Source of the DNA: Chitinophaga niabensis
GTDB lineage: Bacteria; Bacteroidota; Bacteroidia; Chitinophagales; Chitinophagaceae
Direction of reading: 5' to 3'
NCBI RefSeq assembly: GCF_900129465.1
Contig: NZ_FSRA01000001.1
Span: forward strand, 434,001 to 498,000
DNA length: 64,000 nucleotides
Of this stretch, positions 18,517 through 27,744 are shown piece after piece (within the stretch, counting starts at the first letter, position 1; every line of letters begins with the position of its first letter). Both the position numbers and the translations under genes were made by a program. Under the pieces are notes generated by a model. It did not search any database. It was not told where the DNA came from and worked only from the letters and a program-made list of their open reading frames with translations.

Positions 18517-20208
18517 ATGAGGAAGACATTATTACAAGCCGGTTGCCTGCTGGCACTTTTGGCAACTTCCTGCAGCCGAGATAAATATGCGGACCTGAAT
18601 ACAGATCCGGACCTGGTTGAAGTAGAGCAGATTGACGTTAGAACACTCTTTCCTGTGGCTGCACAGGCACTGCATACAAACGATTTTGAAGCGTTCTATG
18701 ATTACCATCGTAATATCGAATACTGGATTGGTGCCTGGGTACCACTAGGTGGCAATGGCGGTATTATCACCCGTTTCAGAACCCCCACTTCAGCTTCCAA
18801 TTATCCTTACAGGTATGAAAACCTGTATACAAGGGAAACAATGGGAGCCGGTGGTGCGATGGTTGATGCAAGGAAGATTATAGACAAAAGGTCGGGCGAA
18901 GCCAGGGAAAAGCTTCACCATATCAGGGCTATTACTTATATCCCATTGGCATTTGCCGCATTTAATGTATCCGATATCATGGGAAGTCTTGCCTATTCAG
19001 AGGCATTCCAGGCGAGATATACCACTCCTGCGAATTTAACACCGAAGTACGACACACAGGAGGCGCTTTTCGACACCCTGAACAATCAGCTGAAAGCAAG
19101 TGTGGCCATATTGAAGCAAACCTTCCCGCTTGAGCAGGATAAACTGGGTACATTTGACCTGTGGTTCCGTGGTACTGGTACTGAATCTACCAACTGGATC
19201 ATGGCTGCCAACTCCCTGAGGATGCGGATAGCTATGCGCATGTTAAAAAGAAAACCTGCCGCTGCTAAGGCGATCATTGATGAAGTACTGGCAGATAACG
19301 TAGGGCCTATCAACAGCAGGGCCGCTAACTGGAATTTCAAAGGAGGTTCCGGCGTGGCTAATGGTGGTAACTATAACCTGGCAACAGGTTTATCCGGCCA
19401 AAAAGCTTCAATAGACTTTATGTACAAAACAACAGATCCCCGTATGAGGATACTGTATGAAAAAGTAGCACTTACCAAAGCACAGTTCGATACCTACCAG
19501 GCTAACGGTACTATTGCGCCGGGTGAAGTATACCAGGAATATCGTGGGCGGCCTACCAGTCCTGATGCTGTTGGCGAGGCAGCTACAAAATTCTATTTCA
19601 ACTTTATCACGGGCAGCATAGCCTATGTATCCTATATGCAACAGGCTATGTTCAATTCATCGGTAGGGGCTGGTCAGGTGAATTATCCTGTGATCACCTA
19701 TGCAGATGTGTGTTTCATGAGAGCTGAACTGGCTGCAAGAGGTGTTACTACAGAGGTAGCAGCTGACTGGTATAACAAGGGTATCGAGGCTTCGCTGGCA
19801 GATTATGATCAGTGGGGTAAAGAGGCGAACGTAAAAGGTTACACTGCTTTATTACCTGCAGAAGTGAACGCTTACAAGAATCATCCGGATATCGTTTACA
19901 ATGCTGCAAAAGGTATCGAACAGATCTGTATTCAGCAATTCTTCAATTTCTGGAGAAATCCTAACGAATGCTGGGCGCTGATGAAAAGAACAGGATTCCC
20001 CAGCCAAACTGGTGTAGTGTTCCAGGCTGAAAAGATCAGGTTCAATGGTACAGAAGTTGCGATGCCAAGAAGATGGAGCGTGTTCCTTCCTCCTATCTCT
20101 GATTTTAACTACGAAAACAGGAAGGCCTCGGTTGCAGCGATGCAGGCAGATCCTGAATTCGGAGATCTGACAGATATCACCGGAAGAGTTTGGTGGGATA
20201 AAAAATAG
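18517..20208 (+). CDS. SusD/RagB-family lipoprotein (locus A)
   Basis: 563 residues with lipobox LLATSCSR (Cys19). The body matches the SusD-like_2 type: NTDPDLVEV near the N-terminus, then a helical TPR-like core (FPVAAQALHTNDFEAF, YTRETMGAGGAMVDARKIID) and the late FFNFWRNPNECWALMKRTGFP, which is characteristic of this subgroup, with VAMPRRWSVFLP. SusD proteins cap the SusC barrel at the cell surface and bind the ligand. It follows SusC by 65 bases and precedes a long hairpin. Confidence 0.95.
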   Translation: MRKTLLQAGCLLALLATSCSRDKYADLNTDPDLVEVEQIDVRTLFPVAAQALHTNDFEAFYDYHRNIEYWIGAWVPLGGNGGIITRFRTPTSASNYPYRYENLYTRETMGAGGAMVDARKIIDKRSGEAREKLHHIRAITYIPLAFAAFNVSDIMGSLAYSEAFQARYTTPANLTPKYDTQEALFDTLNNQLKASVAILKQTFPLEQDKLGTFDLWFRGTGTESTNWIMAANSLRMRIAMRMLKRKPAAAKAIIDEVLADNVGPINSRAANWNFKGGSGVANGGNYNLATGLSGQKASIDFMYKTTDPRMRILYEKVALTKAQFDTYQANGTIAPGEVYQEYRGRPTSPDAVGEAATKFYFNFITGSIAYVSYMQQAMFNSSVGAGQVNYPVITYADVCFMRAELAARGVTTEVAADWYNKGIEASLADYDQWGKEANVKGYTALLPAEVNAYKNHPDIVYNAAKGIEQICIQQFFNFWRNPNECWALMKRTGFPSQTGVVFQAEKIRFNGTEVAMPRRWSVFLPPISDFNYENRKASVAAMQADPEFGDLTDITGRVWWDKK

Positions 20209-20220
20209 TTGATTATCTTA

Positions 20221-20258
20221 TACAGTGAATTCAGATCGCATGGTCTGAATTCACTGTA
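20221..20258 (+). terminator. Long hairpin after SusD, weak T tract
   Basis: A 14-bp perfect stem (20222-20235 with 20244-20257), extendable to 17 pairs around a GCAT loop. The following bases (TCTTAAAATAAG) are poor in T, so it may be a 3'-end stabiliser or an attenuator between SusCD and the redoxin gene rather than a full terminator. Confidence 0.55.
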
Positions 20259-20294
20259 TCTTAAAATAAGAAATGCCATAATAAATCGTTTTCC

Positions 20295-20852
20295 ATGAAG
20301 CCTCTTTTTGTTATCTGCTGCTGCCTCTCCTTTTTATCGTTGCATGCGCAGCAGGACATTAAAGTAAGCGCAACTGTCGGTAGTAGATCACTTCCTTTAT
20401 CAGGTGTCAATAAACAATTGACAGCCATTGTATTCCTTTCCCCGGATTGCCCCCTTAGCCAGAACTATACACTGGTTTTGAACGAAATTCAAAAAAGCAG
20501 GAAAGAGCTCCTGCAGATTATAGGCGTTCTCCCGAACGCAGTTGATTACAGTGAACATGAAATAGTTTCATTTAAAAACAAGTACGCCATCGGATTCCCG
20601 CTTTTGCGCGATAAGAAGGGCGTACTTGTTCATTACACCCATGCCACCATTACACCAGAAGTTTTTTTATATGACAGTAAAGCCGTTCTTTTGTACAAAG
20701 GCGCCATCGATGATTGGGCCATCAGCTTAGGCAAAAAGAAACGGCAAACAGATCAGCATTACCTGCGTAATGCGATCGATAACTATTTACAACATAAAGA
20801 AGTTAGCCCTTCTGAAACCAAAGCAGTCGGTTGCTTTATCAGTAATAAATGA
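20295..20852 (+). CDS. Exported redoxin/thioredoxin-fold protein
   Basis: 185 residues, signal peptide ending at LHAQQ. Thioredoxin-fold landmarks: LTAIVFLSPDCPLSQNYTLVLNEIQ, where DCPLS is the active-site position with a single Cys (no CxxC), then ITPEVFLYD with the cis-Pro (TPE) and LLYKGAIDD. This is the form of redoxin domain found next to, or fused with, cytochrome c-copper monooxygenase proteins in other bacteria. A second cysteine near the C-terminus (VGCF) could act as a resolving residue. It lies 4 bases before the copper monooxygenase gene and is surely co-transcribed with it. A role in keeping copper or thiols reduced is inferred. Confidence 0.83.
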   Translation: MKPLFVICCCLSFLSLHAQQDIKVSATVGSRSLPLSGVNKQLTAIVFLSPDCPLSQNYTLVLNEIQKSRKELLQIIGVLPNAVDYSEHEIVSFKNKYAIGFPLLRDKKGVLVHYTHATITPEVFLYDSKAVLLYKGAIDDWAISLGKKKRQTDQHYLRNAIDNYLQHKEVSPSETKAVGCFISNK

Positions 20853-20856
20853 CCCT

Positions 20857-22140
20857 ATGCGGAGAGTTCTAATCACGATATTATTCAGCTGCGCGTTTGT
20901 AGGTCTTCGTGGACAAACTTTCCATGATGTAGAACCAATACTACAAAGTAAATGCTCCGGTTGTCACAGACCCGGGGAAGCGGGGCCTTTCCCGCTTTTG
21001 AAGTACGAGGACTTTACCAAACGTCTTAATTTTATCAGGGAAGTGGTTTCCACAGGTTATATGCCACCATGGCGGGCGGATACTTCCTATTCCTGTTTTG
21101 CCAATCAACGTGGGCTAACAGCAGCCGAGAAAACGAAGATACTTGCCTGGATCGATAATAAAGCACCGAAAGGGAATGCGCCTAAAAAGCAAGTAGTGAA
21201 TACTGCTGCTAACAAACGCGCTCCGGACATGGTATTGAAATACCCTACACCCTTCCTGGTAAAAGGAGATAACAAGGAGCGGTTCATAGAATTCAAAGTC
21301 CCTTTTGATCTGCCGGCTGAAAAAAGCATTGAAGCAGTGGAGTTTGTGACCAACAACAGAAAGATCATACATCATATCAATTATGGATTCTATGATGTGC
21401 CTGATAGCGATATTGACCTGAATGCCGGCATCAGCCTGATAAACACAGATGAAGACCGAATGAACAGGGGAGCCTTTGACCACTATAAAAGGAAAATGGT
21501 TTATTATACTGGTTGGATCCCCGGATCTTCAGCAGAATACTATCCAAAGGAATTTGGCTGGACGCTTCCCAAAAGGGGCGTAATGATCTTCACTACGCAT
21601 TATGCAGCAGTGGCAGCCAATGAAGAATCTGTGATTGGGGTGAACCTGTATTTTAAAGATGCACCTGTAAAAAGGCAGGTACGGATCATCAGCCTGGGAT
21701 CAGGCGGAGTAGGGGAACGGGATATTGATCCCATCTTCATGATCCCGGCAAATGAGGAAAGGACCTTCACCTTGAAAATGAGAACACCCGAGGAGCAATC
21801 CCTTTTATATGTCTGGCCACACATGCATTTTCTTGGCAAATCCTTTGAAGCATATGTGGTTACACCGGCAAGTGACACTATCAGGTTAATAAATATACCA
21901 CAATGGGATTTCCGCTGGCAGGAACTATACCGGTTCAAAAAGCCGGTGAAGATCCCCCGGAACTCCATGATCTTTATGAAAGGAACTTACGACAATACGA
22001 AGAACAATCCGCAAAACCCGAGTAACCCGCCTAAGATGGTGTTTTCAGAAGGGAGCATGAATTCAAAAGATGAGATGTTTACACTCCTGTTGATCTACGC
22101 ACAGTATCAAACAGGCGATGAATCAATAGAACTGGATTAG
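20857..22140 (+). CDS. Cytochrome c-copper type II monooxygenase fusion (PHM/DBM-like)
   Basis: 427 residues from ATG at 20857, four bases after the redoxin stop. Signal peptide ends near LRGQ. A cytochrome c domain comes first (C33-x-x-C36-H37, with a Met in TGYMPPW as distal ligand). The C-terminal two thirds match copper ascorbate-dependent monooxygenases: the adjacent His172-His173 and His248 (THY) correspond to the CuH ligands, and His322-x-His324 (WPHMHF) with Met407 (KDEMF) to the CuM ligands of peptidylglycine hydroxylating monooxygenase. All six metal ligands are therefore present. The haem could feed electrons in place of ascorbate. Expected reaction: O2-dependent C-H hydroxylation of an exported substrate, identity unknown. 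An in-frame TTG upstream overlapping the redoxin gene was rejected because it would destroy the signal peptide. Confidence 0.85.
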   Translation: MRRVLITILFSCAFVGLRGQTFHDVEPILQSKCSGCHRPGEAGPFPLLKYEDFTKRLNFIREVVSTGYMPPWRADTSYSCFANQRGLTAAEKTKILAWIDNKAPKGNAPKKQVVNTAANKRAPDMVLKYPTPFLVKGDNKERFIEFKVPFDLPAEKSIEAVEFVTNNRKIIHHINYGFYDVPDSDIDLNAGISLINTDEDRMNRGAFDHYKRKMVYYTGWIPGSSAEYYPKEFGWTLPKRGVMIFTTHYAAVAANEESVIGVNLYFKDAPVKRQVRIISLGSGGVGERDIDPIFMIPANEERTFTLKMRTPEEQSLLYVWPHMHFLGKSFEAYVVTPASDTIRLINIPQWDFRWQELYRFKKPVKIPRNSMIFMKGTYDNTKNNPQNPSNPPKMVFSEGSMNSKDEMFTLLLIYAQYQTGDESIELD

Positions 22141-22258
22141 ATTAGTGAAAATTTAATATTGTAATTATTTTGGGCGTGTTTGCATTTGGGAATATTTAAT
22201 TGTTTTTTTGCCAGAACATAATGTGTTTTTTATAAACAAAGTATAGAGATAGGTGCAT

Positions 22259-23479
22259 ATGGTAAATAAAAATTATTATAAGACACTGGCCCTAAGAGAA
22301 TTTTATTTTTCAGGTAAGCTTTCATCTACTGATCTGAGTGAGCGCATGGGCAAAAGCATCCCGCACGTAATGAAGGTGATCGATGATCTGATAATAGATG
22401 GCTCTATTGCGGAGTCCGGGTATGCTCCTTCCAGTGGTGGAAGGCGCCCTGTTATTTATGCCCTGCGGCCCGATGCTATTTATATTTTATCTGTATCCAT
22501 GGACCAGATGTTTACCCGCATCACCCTGATGGATATTGAAAATAAGGCGGTTACCCCCGTTAAAGAGTTTGAACTGCCCCTTAATAATAATCCGGATGCC
22601 ATTGTAAGGCTGGCGGAAAAAATGAGCGAAGTGATCCGTGAATCCGGGGTGGACAAGAAAAAGATAGTGGGGGCAGGGATAGGTATGCCGGGTTTTGTGG
22701 ACTTTAAGAACGGCATCAACTATTCTTTCCTGCACGCCGGGAATAAAACAGTTACAGAATACCTGACGGATGAACTGGGCCTCCCGGTATATATAGATAA
22801 TGATTCCAGTCTGATCGCATTGGCAGAATTCCATTTCGGAGCTGCCCGTCAGAAGAAGAATGCCGTGGTGGTGAACATTGGATGGGGTATTGGATTGGGA
22901 ATGATATTGAATGGTGAACTGTTCCGTGGCCACGATGGTTTTGCCGGGGAGTTCAGTCATATTCCCATTTTCGATAACAATAAATTATGCAGTTGTGGTA
23001 AAAGCGGATGTCTTGAAACCGAGGCTTCCCTGTTGGTGGTGATAGAAAAGGCGGCGCAGGGCTTAAAGTCCGGTGGTCTTTCTGCGTTAGGGGCTAAATT
23101 CCCAAGCGGCCATCCGGAAACGGATTGGGAAGCCATTGTGAGGGCGATCCATAAAGGAGACCGTTATGTAATAGAACTGGTATCGCATACCGGTTATGAT
23201 ATCGGAAAAGCAGTAGCTATCCTTATCCACCTGATGAACCCGGAATGTGTGGTATTGAGCGGGCGTGGCACTTTAGCCGGTAAAGTATGGCAGGCTCCTG
23301 TACAGCAGGCATTGAATGAACATACTATTCCCCGGCTTGCGGCCAACACTACGCTCGCCATTTCAACATTAGGTTACCATGCGGAGCTGATAGGGGCCGT
23401 TGCTTTGGTGATGGAGAATAAAGTAAAGGAATACAAGGTCAATCGTAAAAAAATAAAGGTGAAGGAGTTTTCCGAATAG
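22259..23479 (+). CDS. ROK-family transcriptional regulator
   Basis: 406 residues. An N-terminal winged helix-turn-helix (LREFYFSGKLSSTDLSERMGKSIPHVMKVIDDLIIDGSI then SGGRRPVIYAL wing) precedes a ROK sugar-kinase fold: GAGIGMPGFVD, YIDNDSSLIALAEF, VVNIGWGIGLGMILNGELFRG and the zinc site formed by the His of GEFSHI with CSCGKSGCLE. The ATP-binding DxGGT at the start of the ROK domain is degenerate (SMDQMFTRITLMD), fitting a sugar-responsive repressor rather than a kinase. It begins 118 AT-rich bases after the copper monooxygenase gene and 31 bases before the hydrolase gene. It probably controls locus A in response to a sugar. The ATG at 22259 is preferred over a GTG two codons earlier. Confidence 0.92.
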   Translation: MVNKNYYKTLALREFYFSGKLSSTDLSERMGKSIPHVMKVIDDLIIDGSIAESGYAPSSGGRRPVIYALRPDAIYILSVSMDQMFTRITLMDIENKAVTPVKEFELPLNNNPDAIVRLAEKMSEVIRESGVDKKKIVGAGIGMPGFVDFKNGINYSFLHAGNKTVTEYLTDELGLPVYIDNDSSLIALAEFHFGAARQKKNAVVVNIGWGIGLGMILNGELFRGHDGFAGEFSHIPIFDNNKLCSCGKSGCLETEASLLVVIEKAAQGLKSGGLSALGAKFPSGHPETDWEAIVRAIHKGDRYVIELVSHTGYDIGKAVAILIHLMNPECVVLSGRGTLAGKVWQAPVQQALNEHTIPRLAANTTLAISTLGYHAELIGAVALVMENKVKEYKVNRKKIKVKEFSE

Positions 23480-23510
23480 CAGTTCTCTTCGCCATTAATC
23501 TATCTTTTAC

Positions 23511-25964
23511 ATGAATAAGTTACAATACGCGTTGCTGCTTGTTTTAACATGCATGCAAGCTCCTGCTTTTTCCCAGGATACCTATCAGTTTAAGCAGGGG
23601 TTGATCGTTACCAGCCCTCAGCGTTACGGGAGAGAGGCCATCTACACAGATCACCTGGCTTACCAGCTCTATACAGATCAATTAAAAGCACCAACAGAAG
23701 GCAGTACCTTTGGCAACGGAGATAATGGTCAGCCACTGGTATGGCAGGCTGTTACTGCAGACAGTGCCAACCGCCTGTTCCGCCGTGGCGGAGGAAGAGG
23801 GGCTTTTGGAAGAGGGGCTTATATCTATCTTACTTATCAATCAGGGAAAGCAGGCCCTGCACTCCTGAATATTAAAGGGAACAGCGGATTATATTTTAAC
23901 GGGGAGCCGCATACCGGCGACCCTTATGGTTCCGGTTGGTTATATATCCCTGTACAATTGAAGAAAGGCCTCAATGAGATCTATGTACGCGGTGCTATGA
24001 TCACGGCCAGCCTCAGCTTCCCGTCCAAACCCCTGCAACTTATTACAGAAGATCCTACCATGCCGGCTATTGTGATCGGGGACAAGAATGATGTGCTGCA
24101 GGGAGCAGTGGTAGTGATGAATACTTCTTCCAAAGAATGGAAAGGCCTGCAATACCGTGTTACATTACAGGGCAGGCAGGTTACCACAACTATTCCTGCT
24201 ATCCCTCCCATGTCGTCGCGGAAAGTGCCGTTCTCTTTTGATGGCAGTGGGGTGAATGCAGCAGGAAAACCGGAATGCAGTATCGCTTTGCTGGATAAGA
24301 ATGCAGTAGTGGATGAAAAGAAGATAACAGTGGAAGCAGTTACCGCTGCGGATAAATATAGCAGCACCTTTATCAGTGAAATAGATGGAAGCCTGCAATA
24401 CTTTGCAGTGGCGCCGCAGGTAAATGGTACTAAAAAAGGAGCAGCACTATTCCTTTCCGTACACGGTGCAGGTGTGGAAGCGATCGGGCAGGCCAGGGCT
24501 TACCAGTCTAAAGATTGGGGAACACTGGTAGCAGCTACCAACCGCAGGCCCAGGGGATTCAACTGGGAAGACTGGGGTAGACTGGATGCACTGGAAGTAT
24601 TGAGTATTGCACGCAATAAATTCCAGCCGGACCCTCAACATATCTACCTTACCGGTCACTCTATGGGAGGCCATGGTACCTGGTTCCTTGGCGCCACCTA
24701 TCCTGATAAATGGGCCGCTATTGCTCCCAGCGCAGGATATCCCACGCTGAAAGGATATGGATCTGCGGACGGGTTGATCCCTGACAGCAGCAATTCTCCG
24801 ATGGAACAAATGCTGCTGCGTTCCGGTAATCAAAGTGATGTAATTAAACTGGTACAAAACTATAAACCATTGGGTGTGTATGTTTTTCATGGGGATGCAG
24901 ACCGTACCGTATCTGTTAACTATGCAAGGCAAATGCGCGGCTTGCTGAGTGGATTCCATACAGACCTCAGCTATTATGAATATCCCGGAGGAGAACATTG
25001 GTTCGGTGATATCAGCGTAGACTGGAAACCCATCTTCGATTTCTTCAAATGGCATAACCGGCCTGTAGATACAGCGGTGAATGTGATCGATTTTATTACT
25101 TCCAATCCTGGCATTTCTTCTTCCTTCCGTTGGGCAGCTATACAACAGCAGGAACATCCTTTACAGTACAGCCGTATAAAACTTAACAGGAACAGGGGTG
25201 GCAAAACCATTAATGGTACTACTGAAAACGTGCGCCTGCTGAAACTTGACCTCAATGATTTTACTGCCGGATCAGATGTGAAAGTGAGTATTGATGGAAC
25301 AGAGCTCACCTGTAAAAACAATGGCCCGGTTTACCTGCTGAATACAAATGGAAAATGGGCTGTGCATCAGCAGGTTTCCCTTGCTGAAAAAGGGCCGCAC
25401 CGTTATGGTACTTTGAAGGATGCATTCAACAACAGGATGGTTTTTGTATACAGCACAGGCGGATCACGCGAGGAGAATGAATGGAGTTTCAATAAAGCAA
25501 GGTACGATGCTGAAACCTGGTATTACCGTGGTAACGGAGCAGTAGATATTATTGCAGATAAAGAATATGCACCGGATAGATACAAAGACAGAGGTGTGAT
25601 CATTTATGGAAATAAAAGCATCAACAAAGCATGGAACATGCTGTTAGCTAATTGCCCCATACAGGTGGAACGCAATAAAGTAACTGCTGGCAGCAAACAA
25701 TGGACAGGTGAAGCGATCAGCGCATGCTTTGTTTGGCCGCTCGTGGGTTCTAATACAGCCTCTGTTGCAGTTGTAAGCGGAAGCGGTTTAACCGGCATGA
25801 AAGCAGCCTATGCAAACCAGTATTTTGCCGGAGCCAGCGGTTTCCCGGACTTCATGATCTATGATGCCAAAATGCTGATGACGGGCGTGGATGAAGTGAA
25901 GATGTCTGGTTTCTATGATAACCAGTGGAAGCTGAGTGAAGCTGAAATGATACAAGTGAATTGA
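23511..25964 (+). CDS. Large secreted alpha/beta hydrolase (prolyl-oligopeptidase/esterase-like)
   Basis: 817 residues, signal peptide ending at AFSQD. Residues ~25-310 are beta-rich and carry a Gly/Arg-rich stretch (RRGGGRGAFGRGAY). The catalytic domain spans ~315-520: GHSMGGHGTW with nucleophile Ser384, VFHGDADRTV with Asp462 or Asp464, and GGEHWFGD with His496. A further ~300-residue beta domain follows. The core resembles feruloyl-esterase/CE1 and prolyl oligopeptidase families; without a known binding module I cannot choose between peptidase and carbohydrate esterase. It is transcribed with the ROK gene (31-base gap) and closes locus A before a strong terminator. Confidence 0.85.
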   Translation: MNKLQYALLLVLTCMQAPAFSQDTYQFKQGLIVTSPQRYGREAIYTDHLAYQLYTDQLKAPTEGSTFGNGDNGQPLVWQAVTADSANRLFRRGGGRGAFGRGAYIYLTYQSGKAGPALLNIKGNSGLYFNGEPHTGDPYGSGWLYIPVQLKKGLNEIYVRGAMITASLSFPSKPLQLITEDPTMPAIVIGDKNDVLQGAVVVMNTSSKEWKGLQYRVTLQGRQVTTTIPAIPPMSSRKVPFSFDGSGVNAAGKPECSIALLDKNAVVDEKKITVEAVTAADKYSSTFISEIDGSLQYFAVAPQVNGTKKGAALFLSVHGAGVEAIGQARAYQSKDWGTLVAATNRRPRGFNWEDWGRLDALEVLSIARNKFQPDPQHIYLTGHSMGGHGTWFLGATYPDKWAAIAPSAGYPTLKGYGSADGLIPDSSNSPMEQMLLRSGNQSDVIKLVQNYKPLGVYVFHGDADRTVSVNYARQMRGLLSGFHTDLSYYEYPGGEHWFGDISVDWKPIFDFFKWHNRPVDTAVNVIDFITSNPGISSSFRWAAIQQQEHPLQYSRIKLNRNRGGKTINGTTENVRLLKLDLNDFTAGSDVKVSIDGTELTCKNNGPVYLLNTNGKWAVHQQVSLAEKGPHRYGTLKDAFNNRMVFVYSTGGSREENEWSFNKARYDAETWYYRGNGAVDIIADKEYAPDRYKDRGVIIYGNKSINKAWNMLLANCPIQVERNKVTAGSKQWTGEAISACFVWPLVGSNTASVAVVSGSGLTGMKAAYANQYFAGASGFPDFMIYDAKMLMTGVDEVKMSGFYDNQWKLSEAEMIQVN

Positions 25965-25970
25965 TATCAG

Positions 25971-25998
25971 AAAGGGGGGCAAGGTGCTCCCCTTTTTT
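25971..25998 (+). terminator. Intrinsic terminator of locus A
   Basis: AAAGGGGGGC at 25971-25980 pairs with GCTCCCCTTT at 25986-25995 (one G-U) around AAGGT and continues into a T run. Confidence 0.88.
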
Positions 25999-26082
25999 AT
26001 TTAATCTTTGCAATAGTTTGCCCTGCAACTTTGGCTGGCTCGTCCATACCCTTTTATTCCTGTAATCTTTTGACGGCCATCA

Positions 26083-26532
26083 CTACATGGATTTAGGTTG
26101 TGTTACACTGAACCAGTTGCCGCATCCATCAAACATCACTGCTTCTATTCCATAGAACTGTTCTTTAGGTTCGCTTTTGAATTGAACGCCTTTTGCTTTT
26201 AATTCCTCATAAGTGGCACGGCAATCAGTAGTGGTCATCACACCTGCGCCGAGTATTCCTTTATTCAATAATACCCTGAAGGCTTCCAGACTTTCTTCAT
26301 CCAATCCTTCGGGGGAAGTGGCGGATTTTTTCATGCTGCTGTGCAGTATTTCCATCAGTACAATTTGCAGATCGGGCTGATCCGGGGGAGAAATAGTGAG
26401 CCAGCGATAGCCATTTTCCATAGGAACGTCTGTATTGACCTTAAAGCCCAGCGTGTTCACATAAAAATCATAAGCCTTTGCCTGATCTTTTACAAAAAGG
26501 GTGGTGTGTGAGAATTTAGTGATCATATTCAT
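26083..26532 (-). CDS. VOC/glyoxalase-superfamily protein
   Basis: 149 residues, cytoplasmic. It has the paired beta-alpha-beta-beta-beta modules of the vicinal oxygen chelate fold: FSHTTLFVKDQAKAYDFYVNTLGFKV at the start and GVMTTTDCRATYEELKAKGVQF, then AVMFDGCGNWFSVTQP at the end. The first-module His and a late aspartate/glutamate position are compatible with metal binding, as in dioxygenase- or resistance-type members; substrate unknown. It lies 57 bases downstream of the AraC-type regulator on the same strand, so that regulator may control it. Confidence 0.88.
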   Translation of the reverse strand: MNMITKFSHTTLFVKDQAKAYDFYVNTLGFKVNTDVPMENGYRWLTISPPDQPDLQIVLMEILHSSMKKSATSPEGLDEESLEAFRVLLNKGILGAGVMTTTDCRATYEELKAKGVQFKSEPKEQFYGIEAVMFDGCGNWFSVTQPKSM

Positions 26533-26589
26533 TGATTTAGATACCGAAGGTAAGTACCTGTATAATAAGCGGTTTCTTGAATATTGCTT

Positions 26590-27012
26590 TTATATGGGAC
26601 CGTCTACTTTAAATTGCTCAATGAAGCAATGGGGAACAAATTGTTTTGGTTGTTCCTTTGCCAGCTTCTTTTTCAACCAGGCGATGTTCCTGTAGTATTG
26701 TGGTGAATATCCGCTTTGTTTGCTAAAGAGGGAGCTAAAGGAGCCATGGCTCTCAAAACCGATACTGTTGCAGACATCGGCGATGCTGATACCCTCTTTC
26801 GCCAGTAATACCTTTGCTGCCTCCAGCCGGATCTGCGTTACATACTGATGCGGCGTTTTCTTATAGATACGGGTGAAGAGGCGGTGGAAATGAAACCTGG
26901 ATAGAAAGGCCTGCCTGGCGATCTGTTCAAGATCAATTGACGTATGATAGTTTTTGTCAATAAAAACCTTGGCTGCGGCAATTCGCCGGTATATATCGGT
27001 GGTCAGTTGCAT
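26590..27012 (-). CDS. AraC-family DNA-binding protein, HTH domain only
   Basis: 140 residues. Two helix-turn-helix motifs of an AraC domain fill residues ~10-110 (IDLEQIARQAFLSRFHFHRLFTRIYKKTPHQYV, then ISIADVCNSIGFESHGSFSSLFSKQSGYSPQYYR). No ligand-binding or receiver domain is attached, so it resembles MarA/SoxS-like regulators. The last 30 residues are a basic tail (WLKKKLAKEQPK). It leads the VOC gene and is divergent from the sigma-factor gene with ~70 AT-rich bases between. Confidence 0.9.
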   Translation of the reverse strand: MQLTTDIYRRIAAAKVFIDKNYHTSIDLEQIARQAFLSRFHFHRLFTRIYKKTPHQYVTQIRLEAAKVLLAKEGISIADVCNSIGFESHGSFSSLFSKQSGYSPQYYRNIAWLKKKLAKEQPKQFVPHCFIEQFKVDGPI

Positions 27013-27082
27013 AGCACCTTAATATAATTCATTTTCTTAGATTAGTTTTTATAGTTTAGCAGAATATATCTAAAACAGAGTA

Positions 27083-27685
27083 TTGTCAATCAACCAGGCA
27101 TATGAGGAAAGGGCGCTGATCTCATCTTTTCAGCAGGGCGAACATAAAGCACTGCACCAGATCTATGAGTTATATATGCGGCCGCTCTGCTTTTTTACAG
27201 AACAGCTTATTTCCAATACCATGGCTGCGGAAGATATCGTTTCCGAATGCTTTATTAATGCTTTCCAAAGAAAAGAACACTTCCCCACACTTGGCCAGCT
27301 GAAGGCCTTTCTTTTCACAGCAGCAAAGAACGCAGCACTCAATTATCTTAAGGCACAAAAAAGGCACGACGACATCCATCACTCCATAGAAAGAGGGGCA
27401 GAACGCTTTACAATAGATGCAGAAAACGCTTATATCAAAACAGAAGTGATGCAGGTTATTTTCGGGGAGATCGAGAAACTGCCTCCGCAATGCCGCCAGG
27501 TGGTCCGCCTGTCTGTTGTTGAAGGAAAAAAGGCGCAGGAAATAGCGGAGGAGTTAAATATGGCCTATCAGACGGTTTTGAATCAAAAGGCAAAAGGGAT
27601 AAGCCTGCTCCGCACCGCCCTCCTGAAAAATGAGCTCCTTTCCCTGCCAGGGCTTGTTTTTGCACTATTCCTGCTCCAGCGGTAA
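27083..27685 (+). CDS. ECF RNA polymerase sigma factor (locus B)
   Basis: 200 residues. Region 2: ALHQIYELYMRPLCFFTEQLISNTMAAEDIVSECFINAFQRK and LKAFLFTAAKNAALNYLKAQKR. Region 4: IEKLPPQCRQVVRLSVVEGKKAQEIAEELNMAYQTVLNQKAKGISLLR. This is the Bacteroidota ECF group that is paired with FecR and STN-type SusC. An in-frame stop at 27071 and the absence of any ATG before codon 31 force a TTG start at 27083. The C-terminal LLSLPGLVFALFLLQR tail is hydrophobic, a common feature in this group. It should be released by the FecR protein encoded 59 bases downstream and then activate the SusCD operon. Confidence 0.93.
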   Translation: MSINQAYEERALISSFQQGEHKALHQIYELYMRPLCFFTEQLISNTMAAEDIVSECFINAFQRKEHFPTLGQLKAFLFTAAKNAALNYLKAQKRHDDIHHSIERGAERFTIDAENAYIKTEVMQVIFGEIEKLPPQCRQVVRLSVVEGKKAQEIAEELNMAYQTVLNQKAKGISLLRTALLKNELLSLPGLVFALFLLQR

Positions 27686-27744
27686 ATTTTTTTTTGAAAG
27701 GGGGCGGTATAAAAAGAAGAGTTAGTTGTTTTAGTAGTATAAGC

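Noticed and set aside
24447..25157. Antisense open frame of 236 codons in the alpha/beta hydrolase gene
   Set aside because: Covers the catalytic domain of a clear gene; no recognisable features.
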